NCBI GenBank assembly: GCA_029204225.1
Contig: CM055108.1
Span: 13,701,955-13,765,954 of the forward strand
Reading direction: 5' to 3'
DNA from: Diphasiastrum complanatum
Lineage: Eukaryota; Streptophyta; Lycopodiopsida; Lycopodiales; Lycopodiaceae
Length of the DNA: 64,000 nt
The notes beneath the pieces were generated by a model, which saw only the letters and a list, made by a program, of their open reading frames with translations, was not told the origin of the DNA and did no database searches. The position numbers were made by a program, and so were the translations under genes. Shown here piece by piece: positions 36,869-49,171 of the stretch (position 1 is its first letter; each line of letters starts with the position of its first letter).

Positions 36869-37330
36869 TTCCTTAATGCTCTCATCAATGCAAGCCAACT
36901 CATGCTTTCATCCTCAAAATAAAAGTATTTGGACTTTCTTCACTCTTTTGCAAACAAGAAAAGATTTTCCTTCTCAGAGTCAACACTCTAGAAATAGACT
37001 TGGATTCATAAAGCTTCTTCAATGAATCCCAAGCATCCTTAGATAAAGTAGACTTACCAACCTCCTTGAGAAGCCATTGGTAACATTCTTCTTGATCATG
37101 TATAGATCCCTTTTGGCCCTCTTATCATACTTCATTTGATCTTGTTGTGTTGCTGGTCCCTCCTCCAAACCTACAACAATATCCAAAACATCATTCATCT
37201 CAAGAAGTAATTCCATCCTCACATTTCACAATGAATAGTTACTTGAGGTAAGCCTATCATTGCTTCCAACATGACTCCACTTGATTTTGCCATGTAGAAA
37301 TGACCTGGTCTTCTCTTTCAACCTATTTCA
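36869..37330 (-). pseudogene. Copia gag N-terminal fragment
   Basis: The reverse strand reads LTSSNYSL, a stop where Trp is usual, then NVRMELLLEMNDVLDIVVGL and MKYDKRAKRDLYMIKKNVTN, the N-terminal copia gag pattern (NYxxWxxRMExxLE...W..KD..A). It ends near 36870, where it meets the truncated forward copia element in opposite orientation. A mutated primer site lies upstream at 37885. Confidence 0.7.
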
Positions 37331-37884
37331 ATGCACAAAGCACTCCTTTGAACAACAACAAATGTTTTCAAAGAGAAATCACAAAGATTTGAAACTACTC
37401 AAAAATTCTCTTCTAGCACTAATACCAAGCAAATCAACACATAGAATCATGAAATCTTGATCAAACTATTATCTATTCTCAATCTAATGGATCTTGCCAC
37501 TTCCTAAGATTGAAACACACTCAAATGAAGTCCAAAAACGTCACTATCTAGAGATCTAATCAAAATTAGGGTCTTGACAAAATTAAAAAAAAAATGAATA
37601 TTCCAATTCTACATGCAAATGCTTAAAATCTTGATATGCAATCTATTAGCCACCATTTAGGCTAATCGAATGATCCAAAATTTGGCCAAATCCAACATGT
37701 GAATTCAAAAATTGAAATTGATGAAGTTTATAAACCTATATAGGGTTTTGATCTACAAAAGATCCAATCTACAAATGCAAAAAACTCGATTTTGGTGTAG
37801 AATCCAATCTAGAATGCTCAAGCATTGATATCTTCTCCAAATCGTTGATAGATGTGATTGCCTCCTTCATAACCTGAAAGACAA

Positions 37885-37896
37885 GCTCTAATACCA
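37885..37896 (-). other. Degenerate Met-tRNA primer-binding site
   Basis: The reverse strand reads TGGTATTAGAGC, one base different from the consensus, about 560 bp upstream of the reverse-strand gag fragment. The next bases on the right (tgtgaaac) give an LTR end in CA on the reverse strand. Confidence 0.6.
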
Positions 37897-37913
37897 TGTG
37901 AAACATTTGGGAT

Positions 37914-38070
37914 TGTTGGCTGATTCTGATGAATCCCCATGATACTCAGCCAGAGCTACCAAAGAGCACCTCTCACCTTAGACCGAGGAGGTCATTGAGA
38001 AGACGAGACGAACGAAGACTGAGAGCCGGGTATGAGAGCCGAGGAATACTAGTTAGTAATGACAAAAAAA
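37914..38070 (+). mobile_element. Third copy of the gag-only element's LTR start
   Basis: From tgttggctgattctgatgaa to about 38070 this segment matches the first ~140 bp of the LTRs at 43194 and 47962, including the gacgagacgaacgaagactg string. It then diverges. It is a truncated LTR fragment inserted in or beside the LTR next to the degenerate primer site. Confidence 0.8.
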
Positions 38071-39810
38071 TATCCTCCCTTGCCACAAAGGTTGCACTCA
38101 GGATCCTTTCTTTCCTTCAATAGGATGCCACCTATTGATGCCATGTGAATAAAAAACTGTGATATGATTCTACAAATGTAATTTGTGACTTTCAAGAGAC
38201 TAGATTTGAACATCTTCAACAATCTAGAAGGATCTACAAAAGATCTAGCTCACAAACCTAAGAATCAATCTTCACAGTAATGACTAGTCACTTGGAAACT
38301 TTGCTTTGATCACTAAGACAAAAGCACACAATCTTTGAATCAAATCACTAAAGAATTCAGATCCAATCTCCTATTGGACTCATCAAATACCAATGACTCT
38401 TTCTTTTGAAAGTTGAAATGGATATGAAAAAAATTTGACACCTAGATTTTCCTTTTCACTTGACTAGTTCTCTCAACACTTGAGATTCTTGAACAAAAGA
38501 TGGGTTTTGTTTCAAATACATGAAAATCAAACTTAATCACTTATTTTGGACTCACTCTTGACCCAAATAATCTCACACTTGAGATTTAGAATGAATTTGA
38601 TTTGATTTGACAACAAACTATACCACCAATTTTTCACAAAGCTTAAAAAATTAGACAACTAGAGATTCACAAAGATCTCAACCATGCATGAATACTCAAA
38701 TATGGACTCCGCCTCATTCTAGACATCCAATGGGATCACAAATTGACCCTCACACTCTCACAAAGAAAGTTGAATAGAACTAATTTGAGTTTCATACATT
38801 CCATGTCAATTTTTGCTCAACAAATTGAATTCAATCACTCCTATTGGATTCCACCAATTACTATACTTTTTAAGACTTGGAATGAAATTCAAAATCAAAA
38901 GTGGTGATTTTTCTCAATAAGATATTGTGCTTTAAAGAGCTAATGCCACTTAGAAAGATTTGATCACCTAGGAAGAGACAAACTCTCCACCAATAACAAC
39001 ACATAATGAGCTTCTAGATCTTGCCCTCTACAAAGGAAGGAACTCTTAGAAAATTGGATCTCTCTCAACACATTTGCCTTAGACACCTTAATGACTCTTT
39101 TCAAACCTTACAATCACTCAAACAAATTGAGTAGGGTTGAACAATGTGACTTGGATCTCAATCTCTTTTCTAGAACTCTCAATTGAAGCCAATCTATGTC
39201 AAATTCTACAAAAGATTTGCATAGATGCTCTATATGCACTAGAAACTCTCAAAGGTTTCACTTGGAGGACAAATCCAAAGATGTTTTCTAGCAAATTGAT
39301 GTTTCTAAACTTGACCCTATCACTCTTGAACAAATCTAGAGTGAGGGTACAATGGATTTCAACCTCTCACCTTGTATATCACTCCTTAATCTATGATTTT
39401 TAGCAAAATCTCTCTTAACTTCAACATACACTCAAAAAATTAGAGAAGATCAATTAATGCACCTATTTCAAGATTCAATTTTAATTTTTTTGGCTGATCT
39501 AATCCAAGAACTAATCAAGGAATTAGATTCTCTGTAGAAAATGCTTGATTTTGCACCAAAAATCACTCAAATTGGGTATGTGAGTCAAATTCTACAAATT
39601 TTTGAAATTTCTCAGTCAAAATCAGAGCTGTATGGCCTCACACGTGTGAAAAGGATTCCTACAGCCCACAACAAGATCTGGACCAAAAATTTTGAGAATA
39701 GCTATCAAATCCAACTCGCTACACAAAATTTGACTAGTTTCCAAAAAATTGCTAATTTTGGCTTTGATTTGGATTAACCCTATCGATTTCAACAAAACCT
39801 CTTGTACTAG
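38071..39810. other. AT-rich non-coding region between two primer sites
   Basis: No element domain or host gene is recognisable in about 1.7 kb. By position it could be leader sequence of the reverse-strand element whose primer site is at 39811, or an LTR relic. Short frames are shadows. Confidence 0.35.
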
Positions 39811-39822
39811 GCTCTGATACCA
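39811..39822 (-). other. Primer-binding site for initiator Met-tRNA
   Basis: The forward strand reads gctctgatacca, so the reverse strand is TGGTATCAGAGC. It abuts a CA dinucleotide (reverse strand), the canonical end of an LTR. Confidence 0.85.
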
Positions 39823-40610
39823 TGTGGAAAAAGTACAAAAAGGACCAAGAGTGGATCCTAATCTGATCCTCAAGAGGGATTGGTTGTTAGATTACTTGAT
39901 CTATAAATCTACTTCAGAATAAGATCAATCTAGATCAATTCTAGACACAAAATCCTAACAAGAACAATCATTAATTGAAGGTAAGTGTACTTTATGATTT
40001 CACACGTGTGAAACATTGTCTGAGTACGGAATCCAACCTGAAAATCAAGTACACATTGATAGAACCTCAAAACAATCAAAACAAATGTAGACAAATGGAG
40101 AGAATCACTTAAAATTGCTTCTAAAACCAAGATTGGTGTCTCACATTGATTATGGCCAAATGTGGCTCTATATATACAATAAGTGGGAGCTCGTGATACT
40201 GATCATCCCTATGATCCCACATGTGTGAAGGTGCTTTGTCATATGATGATTCATCATGCAAAACTGACACTTGGACAAAACCTTCTATTTTGAGCACTTT
40301 TGGTCCATTTTCCTTCTATATGAAGATCTACTTGGAAATCTTCTAGAAGTCAAAATTCGCCTACTTCAGCTTATTCCACACATTTGAGCTGTCCTCTACA
40401 CATGGGATATGACACCTAACCAAAGGATGTGGCTCATGCAATCCATAGATTGATGTCATGTGTCATATGTCTAGAAAACTAGTTTTTGGCCTTTTTAGCC
40501 ACTAGAACTTGAATTAAATCATATGTACAACCTATATGATTATGGTACATGACAAGTACACTATTTTAACACGTGGGAACAGGCTCCACACATGTGTAAT
40601 CATCCTATAT
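39823..40610 (-). mobile_element. Probable LTR next to the primer site
   Basis: Non-coding segment directly right of the primer site. On the reverse strand a TATA-like gtatatatagag lies near 40176-40187, as in LTR promoters. It ends against a forward-strand copia RT fragment beginning near 40640. The outer boundary is estimated. Confidence 0.5.
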
Positions 40611-40639
40611 ACATGAGTTTTGGCCTCTACCAAGCTTAT

Positions 40640-41080
40640 TTTTGCATTTTTCACATCTAATGCCTTTCTTAATGGTTACCTTGAGGAGGAGATATTTATG
40701 GAGCAACCACAAGGCTTCATCAAGCATGGTGAAGAATCCAAAGTTTGCCTACTTTTCAAAAGTCTATGTGGTTTTAAGCAAGCCCCAAGATCATGGTATT
40801 CAAGACTCAAATCTTTTCTCATCTCACTTGGATTTATCCTAAGTGACTATGATCCTTCCATGTACTTAAAGTTTGTTGCTAATGATCTTGTCATTCTAAT
40901 ATTTATGTAAATGACATTATCTTATGTGGAACTTGTATGAAGCTAGTAGATGAGACTAGAAGTGCACTTGGTAGTGAGTTCAAAATGAAAAATTTATGAG
41001 AGCTACACTACATACTAGGATAGAGATTGACACTAGGGAATATTAGAACTCAAAATGGGCCCTTTATCAAGATGTTTTTT
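40640..41080 (+). pseudogene. Ty1/copia RT fragment
   Basis: Forward frame: SNAFLNGYLEEEIFMEQPQGF with the next residues KVCLLFKSLCGFKQAPRSWY, then DYDPSMYLKF. The catalytic YVDD box follows in a shifted frame (the bases near 40907 read out Y-V-N-D-I-I-L, with Asp to Asn). The end is ELHYILG near 41015. It is truncated on the left by the LTR and decayed on the right. Confidence 0.85.
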
Positions 41081-41582
41081 TTTACTTCACACACTTTCAA
41101 TGCTTATCTGTCCGACTGTATAGTTGACGGACAGGAAATTGTTTTTGCCTTTCTTGGCCAATTTTTCGTGATTTTCAAAAATCCCGCCGGGCAGAACAAA
41201 CGATTGTGATTGGACCACAGCTACTACCCGAATACTTTTTTGTTGCCCGTAAATGTACTCTCGAGGTTGACTTGACGTCAATATTCGTAAATTGTAGTTA
41301 ACTAATCGTGTAGTTTAGAAACTTCTTGTCATTCTTAGGTATACATATCATTCTCTTCATTCTCTCTGTTCTTAGCTTCCATATTCATATTTTGGATTGT
41401 CATTCATAGGTATACCTCTCATTCTATTCATTCTTGACGATCTCAGCTTGCGTAGACATATTTTCGACTAATCGCTACACATAATTGGAGACCAAGAGAA
41501 ACCATTGATGCAATCAATATTTGTAATGAAAAAAATGCAGAAGATCAATGGATACCAATAATATATTTAGTATCAATGGATC
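41081..41582. other. Unassigned region
   Basis: No feature recognised except a short repeat, aggtatac(a/c)tatcattct-like, at about 41337 and 41408. Confidence 0.35.
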
Positions 41583-42313
41583 TTGATACATCCTTCCTCA
41601 CAAGGCTCTTTTCGAAAAAGAAAAAGATCGGATAACATATATAGCAATTCTTGGAAAGACAGGATAATGGACTTCAAAGTATCAGCTGCTGGTCAATCTA
41701 TCACAAAAGTTTTAGTTCATCATGCTTATCTTCACAAAGAGCTCAACATTCAGGATTTGAATCCAAATGATAGAAGAAAATGCAATTGTAAGTATACGAT
41801 TAATATGTACATATTTAGATTAAATTTCTTTAGTATTTGTATTTTCTTTATATTAAATTTTTCTTGCGATATTTTTGTTGGTTTTGCAGATTTGTATCCA
41901 TCAAATTTCGTTGAATGGCAAACACTTCAATTAATTGCAACAATAATTGATGTTATAGAGTCTAATATTGGTACTTTACAATGTAAAGGTTGTTCTCCAC
42001 AATCCCTTTTAGAGTCATGAATTTTTTTTTTTATGATCACACCTATATTCTAGAGAAAAATGGTTTAGTGGGTAGATTAGAGCCATATCCTCTACCAGAT
42101 TTTTCAAGTGAGGAATGGATTTCTCCAGATTCAGCAATTTTAGAAAGTTCTCGATCTAGACTTTATATGGATATTCAGAGTATATTAAAATGTAGCACTG
42201 GTTCAAAGAATAATAAATTAAGTTGGTATCTACCTTTGTCTATTTTTGTTGATATTTTTTTTTCAAATGCAATGTTTGGCGAACAAAAACAATGTTTATT
42301 TGTAAGGACTTGA
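41583..42313 (+). CDS. Unrecognised gene or relic with one probable intron
   Basis: The frame from 41583 encodes a basic start (RKRKRSDN) and DFKVSAAGQSITKVLVHHAY. A donor (gtaagt at 41788) and acceptor (ttttgcag ending 41889) bound a 102-bp AT-rich intron. Joining them keeps the frame into LYPSNFVEWQTLQLIATIID, to a stop at 42020. A second, overlapping frame (41990-42313) carries EPYPLPDFSSEEWISPDSA and may be another exon after a further intron. I recognise no domain. It lies left of a Ulp1-type C-terminal exon copy on the opposite strand. Coding status is uncertain. Confidence 0.3.
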
Positions 42314-42613
42314 GTGATGAAATATCGCCGAGTTGTTGGATGATGGTTAGAATACAAAACAAAATCAGCAAGTTGAGTGTAGAGTATGTAACTCATCAAT
42401 GACATTTAGATACCACATCGAAAAACAAATGTCATTTTTTCTATTTCTTAGTGATTCAATTTTACAAAATAAATGAACTTAAATAATTTCTCATGTGTAG
42501 GTAAGAGCAAGGCAGGAAGAGCATATAAAATACAAAGACATAGGAACATCCATCGAAATTGAAGATCCATAGAATTTGAACAATGTATTATGTCATATTA
42601 TTTTTTGTATACA

Positions 42614-42808
42614 TCATGTTTGATAATATATGAACCACTCAACTTGAATATCATTGTTGAAGCTGAGCGTCTTTCTTTCTATGATTTCCATTTCTTTGGT
42701 GGAACACACTGTAATTGCAACTGCATATGAATTTTCGATAACAAGCTTTATTGTCTCCTTCTGAAAATGCATAATCTCCATTGGGGAGATCCCCAGTAAC
42801 CATTGCAA
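42614..42808 (-). pseudogene. Second copy of the Ulp1-like C-terminal exon
   Basis: The reverse strand encodes SPMEIMHFQKETIKLVIENS, matching SPMEIMHFRQETIKLVIENS of the exon at 49172-49363 with two changes, then diverges. No catalytic exon is adjacent, so it is an isolated, probably dead fragment. The two copies flank the LTR element 43194-48934. Confidence 0.7.
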
Positions 42809-43193
42809 TCAGATATCGAATTGGTTGTATTTTTGGCCTTCATTACCTTGATCTATTTTATCCTTGTCTTGGCATTTTTAAATTTGTTTGAAGATTATCT
42901 GAGTGAAGCCCTGCCGCAACAAATCTGAGTGAACCTTTGTTGCATGTTTGGATTGTTTGTGGAAAAGATTTATTAAGATCATCTTCAAACAAATCCAAAA
43001 ATGCCAAAGTAAAGTCAAGACATACCAAGGCTATGAAAAACAAAGGTTTGATCATGAGGAGTAGCTTTGACTAACTTTGCACCTGAAATAAGAACATGAA
43101 ATGCAAACATGTAGGAACAACCATCGAAATTGAAGATGAATGAATATAAAAAATCAAAAAATATTTTTATAAAACTTTTCTATACACAAACAT
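42809..43193. other. Spacer left of the gag-only LTR element
   Basis: Contains an inverted repeat: atttgtttgaagat near 42880-42893 pairs with atcttcaaacaaat near 42979-42992. No gene seen. Confidence 0.4.
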
Positions 43194-44190
43194 TGTTGGC
43201 TGATTCTGACGAATCCCCAAGATACTCGGACAGAGCAACTCAAGAGCACCTCTCACCTTAGACCGAGGAGGTCTCTGAGAAGACGAGACGAACGAAGACT
43301 GAGAGCCGAGAAATACTAGTGGTAATGACAAGCAAGAACTGTGTAAGCCTCATGGTGAATCCCGAAAGATGGAATGACCATGTAGGCACTAGTATTTCTA
43401 GGCAAATGTAATAAATGCAAGTAGACCTCTCTTAAAGAAAGTAGAGTGAGCCACCTTTTGATGGTGACCTCTAGTGGAGAGCATTATTCAACTTGTAATT
43501 TGTGAAATGTTGGAATTCCACTAGGATGCCACCTAAGGAGCTCTCTTGCTTATTTAAGAGACTCTCTCTTTCTGAAGAGGAGCTTTTTGTGTATTGTATC
43601 AACTCCATGCTGAAATGAGAAGAGCCTCCATGAGTTAGATGCACTCATTGAGCTCCTTGATCATGATGGTTTTCTTGAGTGATACCCCTATGATCATGCC
43701 CTTCCATTCATATTGTGTGTGGTTGTGGATTTAGAGTGGATTAGTTTTCTTGTTTTCCTAATTGTGGATTATTTTTCATTTCTTGTTGTGAATTAATGTA
43801 GGAATCAACATTCAAGTAAACTAAATAAGCTAGAAATGTGGCATAAATCTTGCATATCCTCTAACATTCTAGTTCTTGATGTTCTTGGGATGTCCAAGAA
43901 TCAAAAGACTGGTTGGTTTCTTGATTCTTGGACTTTTAAAATGCTATTTAGTTTGGTTTCTTGTTTCTTGACTATGCATTTCAATCATATTTAGAGTAGT
44001 TTCTGGTTTTGAAAGTAGATTAGCTTTCTTGAACTCAATTACAGCCTTAGGATCTTGAAAACTGAGCAACTGTGCTGCATTGCAAATTTGACTTTGTTCA
44101 CCATGGCTTGTCTCGTAATGGAGTTAATTGTTTCATTGGCAAGTGCTCATTCATAAACAACAAAGTGTTCGAAGCCTTGAAGTCATCCTC
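43194..44190 (+). repeat. Left LTR of the gag-only element
   Basis: About 997 bp, starting TGTTGG. It aligns along its whole length with 47962-48934, with scattered substitutions and small indels. The shared sequence ends at gaagtcatcctc, not at a canonical CA. Confidence 0.85.
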
Positions 44191-44343
44191 AAGATCAGGT
44201 CCCCTATAGCTGAACAAATCAGACATCATAGGTTCTACCGAATGCGGGCCCAAATACACGAGCCATCAACAAATCCATTCTGAGGGACAAGAACTTGATA
44301 GAGCCGAGTTTTCACGTGCATGACCACATTTTTATGGTGTTGA

Positions 44344-45118
44344 ACCCTTTCAGGTCAAGACCAACCTTAATGGTGCTTCTGCCACTCACGGAGCTCATTT
44401 TGAGAGACGTACACCCAAATTAGATCTACCTAAGTTTGACGGTAGTTCGGACCCTCAAAGATTTTTGCAAATATTTGAGAATGCATGCGATGTGTATGGT
44501 GAAACATCCCCCGATGCTATGGTCCAACTGTTTTTGATGACCATGATCTCTAAAGCACATGACTGGTTTTTCAGCCTTGATCGTGAAAAGAAGATAGACT
44601 GGTCAATTTTGAAAGAGTCCTTTATCGAGCGTTTTAAGCCATTTCGCTTGATTGAGAGCCCTTTTGTCAAATTGAGTAACATCAAAATGACAAAAGACGA
44701 ATGCGTACGAGACTATATCGAGCGTTTCAAATGCCTCAAAAGTCAAGTACAAGAACAGCCCTCTGAACAGATGTTCATTATCTGGTTCTTCATCGGCCTT
44801 CCAAGATGGATTAGATGCAAGCTTAAATCCAATGATGAATATATGAGCCTAAAGTTAGCTATGTCTGATGTTATCAAAGAAGAAGATGAGGGATCAAATG
44901 TTGACGAATCTAGAGAAAGAAAAGCACCACGTGCTCCTACCCATGAGTCAAAGCCGATCAAGGACACCCGAGATCAGCTTTGGAAATCCCAGTTGGAGTT
45001 GCTTTATCAGCATCAACTACAGATGGAGAAACTCACCAATGAGTTTCAAGCTACCCTGAAGTCTATCCAAAGCAGTATGCTTGGTCAGCCAAACCCTGCA
45101 CAGGTACCTTATAGATGA
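44344..45118 (+). CDS. Ty3/gypsy gag of the gag-only element
   Basis: An open frame with KLDLPKFDGSSDPQRFLQIF, then AHDWFFSLDREKKIDWSILK and FIERFKPFR, the Retrotrans_gag capsid domain. It continues with MTKDECVRDYIERFK, an acidic hinge and a predicted coiled coil (LWKSQLELLYQHQLQMEKLT) to a stop at 45118. The first in-window ATG of this frame is 44465, but homology begins upstream of it, so the true start is unclear or lost to a stop near 44321. Function: capsid for element RNA packaging. Confidence 0.75.
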
Positions 45119-45325
45119 AAAACAATATGGTGCCCACACTTCCGGGCTACGCATCCTACTGATGCTTATCTTTCATATTGGCCTATCCAAGCACATACAA
45201 TTCAACAATATGAAGAACAACCATCACAGTCTAGAAATGCCTTGACTTATCATGAATATCTACTTGAAAGTCAATAACCACTAGCCATACAAGATGGCTA
45301 TGCCATTATACAAGGGCCATTGTAC

Positions 45326-45465
45326 ACCAGATGTTTCATCTGTGGTGAAATTGGCCACTTCATGGTTGATTGTCCAGTCAAGACAAAGTACCATGTTGAG
45401 TGTCCCGACTATATCAGAAAACACAGTTTCAAAGACTGTCCGAAACAACCAACTAAGATCCTACC
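45326..45465 (+). pseudogene. Gag nucleocapsid zinc-knuckle segment
   Basis: After the gag stop another open stretch encodes the intact CCHC knuckle CFICGEIGHFMVDC, then a second knuckle with its second Cys replaced, CPDYIRKHSFKDC. It belongs to the nucleocapsid end of the preceding gag, separated by frame breaks. Confidence 0.75.
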
Positions 45466-45599
45466 TGCCCGTCACATCAATTATAACTCACCATAGAATC
45501 CTCATGACAACACAACACGAGCACCATAGCAACCAACAGTTAAACCTGCGGCTCACTTGAAAAATTTCTTGCAAACTTCTACATTACCGCACAATACAC

Positions 45600-46440
45600 C
45601 AGCTCCATAATGCAAAAAGACACTTATATGAAATGAGTCCTTGTCGAAAGAAAGTGAAACCGATATTCCGTCATCTGCTATAATGTCCAACCAAGAGCAA
45701 CCTCCACAGGGAATTGACAGTTTTTTCTCCCCTTCTACAACTCAAATCTATTTGTCTTTCCACATGCTGATAAGATTTCCAATGTGCCAATACACAATAC
45801 ATCTATGATTCGGAAATCCAGATACAGATTCGGTTTTGAATCTCTTGTTCAGAGAGGTCCTCAGGACATAGTACCTCAACCATACCTGCATCTCAAGCTA
45901 TATCTTACAACATTTGCTATCAATAATGGTCGATTTTAGTGTCACCAACTCTGCCTTATTTTGACAAGGGCATGTAAGAGTAAGTCACATTACTCTACAC
46001 AAGAGATGACATATTGCAACTACCAAGGTAAATTATCGATGTTGATGAATGCAAGTTTTGTTCGACAAGTGCACAACAGTTCTCACTCTCTATACAGTTC
46101 GTTTATTACCTTGTTGCTCTTCACTCCTAGTGTGTGATTGATTTTTGCATGAGAAATACCTACTGCACGAGAGTCTTCCATAGAGCATCTCAAGAATACA
46201 TTGTCATTCATATATCCACCTTTTGATCACCTTGCACAAAGTTACAATCTTTGAGCATACTGAAACTTTGAGAAATCTTTGTCATGTTAGAGTTGATTTC
46301 TGCATCTCACTATCCTTTTTGAGTCAATCTTTAGTCCAGTCGCATGTTAAACGTGTTTCAACTACGTGTTCCACACGTTGGTCCAATCCTGAGCATAAAC
46401 AGTTACAAGCAACTACATCCCCACCAACAAATTTTTTTTT
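45600..46440. other. Internal non-coding part of the gag-only element
   Basis: No pol motif in any frame that I can see. Confidence 0.5.
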
Positions 46441-46449
46441 TGGGGGGGG

Positions 46450-47961
<1,512 letters not shown>

Positions 47962-48934
47962 TGTTGGCTGATTCTGACAAATCCCCAAGATAGTCGGACA
48001 GAGCAACTCAAGAGCACCTCTCACCTTACACCGAGGAGGTCTCTGAGAAGACGAGATGAACGAAGACTGAGAGCCAAGAAATCTAGTAGTAATGACAAGC
48101 AAGAACTGTGTAAGCCTCATGGTGAATCCCGAAAGATGGAATGACCATGTAGGCACTAGTATTTCTAGGCAAATGTAATAAATGCAAGTGGACCCCTCTT
48201 AAAAAAAGTAGAGTGAGCCACCTTTTGATGGTGACCTCTAGTGGAGAGCATTATTCCACTTGTAATTTGTGAAATGTGGAAATTCCACTAGGATGCCACC
48301 TAAGGAGCTCTCTTGCTTATTTAAGAGACTTTTGTGTATTGTATCAACTCCATGCTGAAATGAGAAGAGCCTCCATGAGTTAGATGCACCCATTGAGCTC
48401 CTTGATCATGATGGTCTTCTTGAGTGATACCCCTATGATCATGCCCTTCCATTCATATTGTGTGTGGTTGTGGATTTAGAGTGGATTAATTTTCTTGTTT
48501 TCCTAAATGTGGATTAGTTTTCATTTCTTGTTGTGAATTAATGTACAAATCAACATTCAAGTAAACTAAATAGGCTAGAAATGTGACATAAATCTTGCAT
48601 ATCCTCTAACATTCTAGTCCTTGATGTTCTTGAGATGTCCAAGAATCAAAAGACTGGTTGGTTTCTTGATTCTTGGACTTCTAAAATGCTATTTAGTTTC
48701 GTTTCTTGTTTCTTGACTATGCTTTTCAATCATATTTAGAGTAGTTTCTGGTTTGCAAGTAGATTAGCTTCCTTAAACTTGGTTACAGCCTTAGGATCTT
48801 GAAAACTAAGCAATTGTGGTGCATTGCAAATCTGACTTTGTTCACCATGGCTTGCCTCTTAACAGAGTTAATGGTTCCATTGGCAAGTGCTCATTCATAA
48901 ACAACAAAGTATTTGAAGCCTTGAAGTCATCCTC
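47962..48934 (+). repeat. Right LTR of the gag-only element
   Basis: 973 bp, near-identical to the left repeat, with a few deletions such as the missing ctctctttctgaagaggagc segment near 48330. Confidence 0.85.
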
Positions 48935-49171
48935 TGACAGGCAGGATGATTATACTACAACATTTGTGCCCGTAGACATGCAAATCTGAATCTATGTGCA
49001 AGTTCAGACCGGTCAAATCTGTGTATGTCTGAAAAATAAAATGAAGTTAGTATTAATATTCTTCTTAGGCTCAGAAGCTAGGCTGCATAGTAGAGCATCT
49101 GAGGCTAAGGAGTATCTGTAAACAAACATATTGCCTCATCTACCTGAAGGGAGGCCATCTATTTTTCTGTA

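Noticed and set aside
41583-42313. Organelle-derived (chloroplast) sequence
   Set aside because: Considered because of AT-rich frames, but no recognisable plastid gene motif or gene order.
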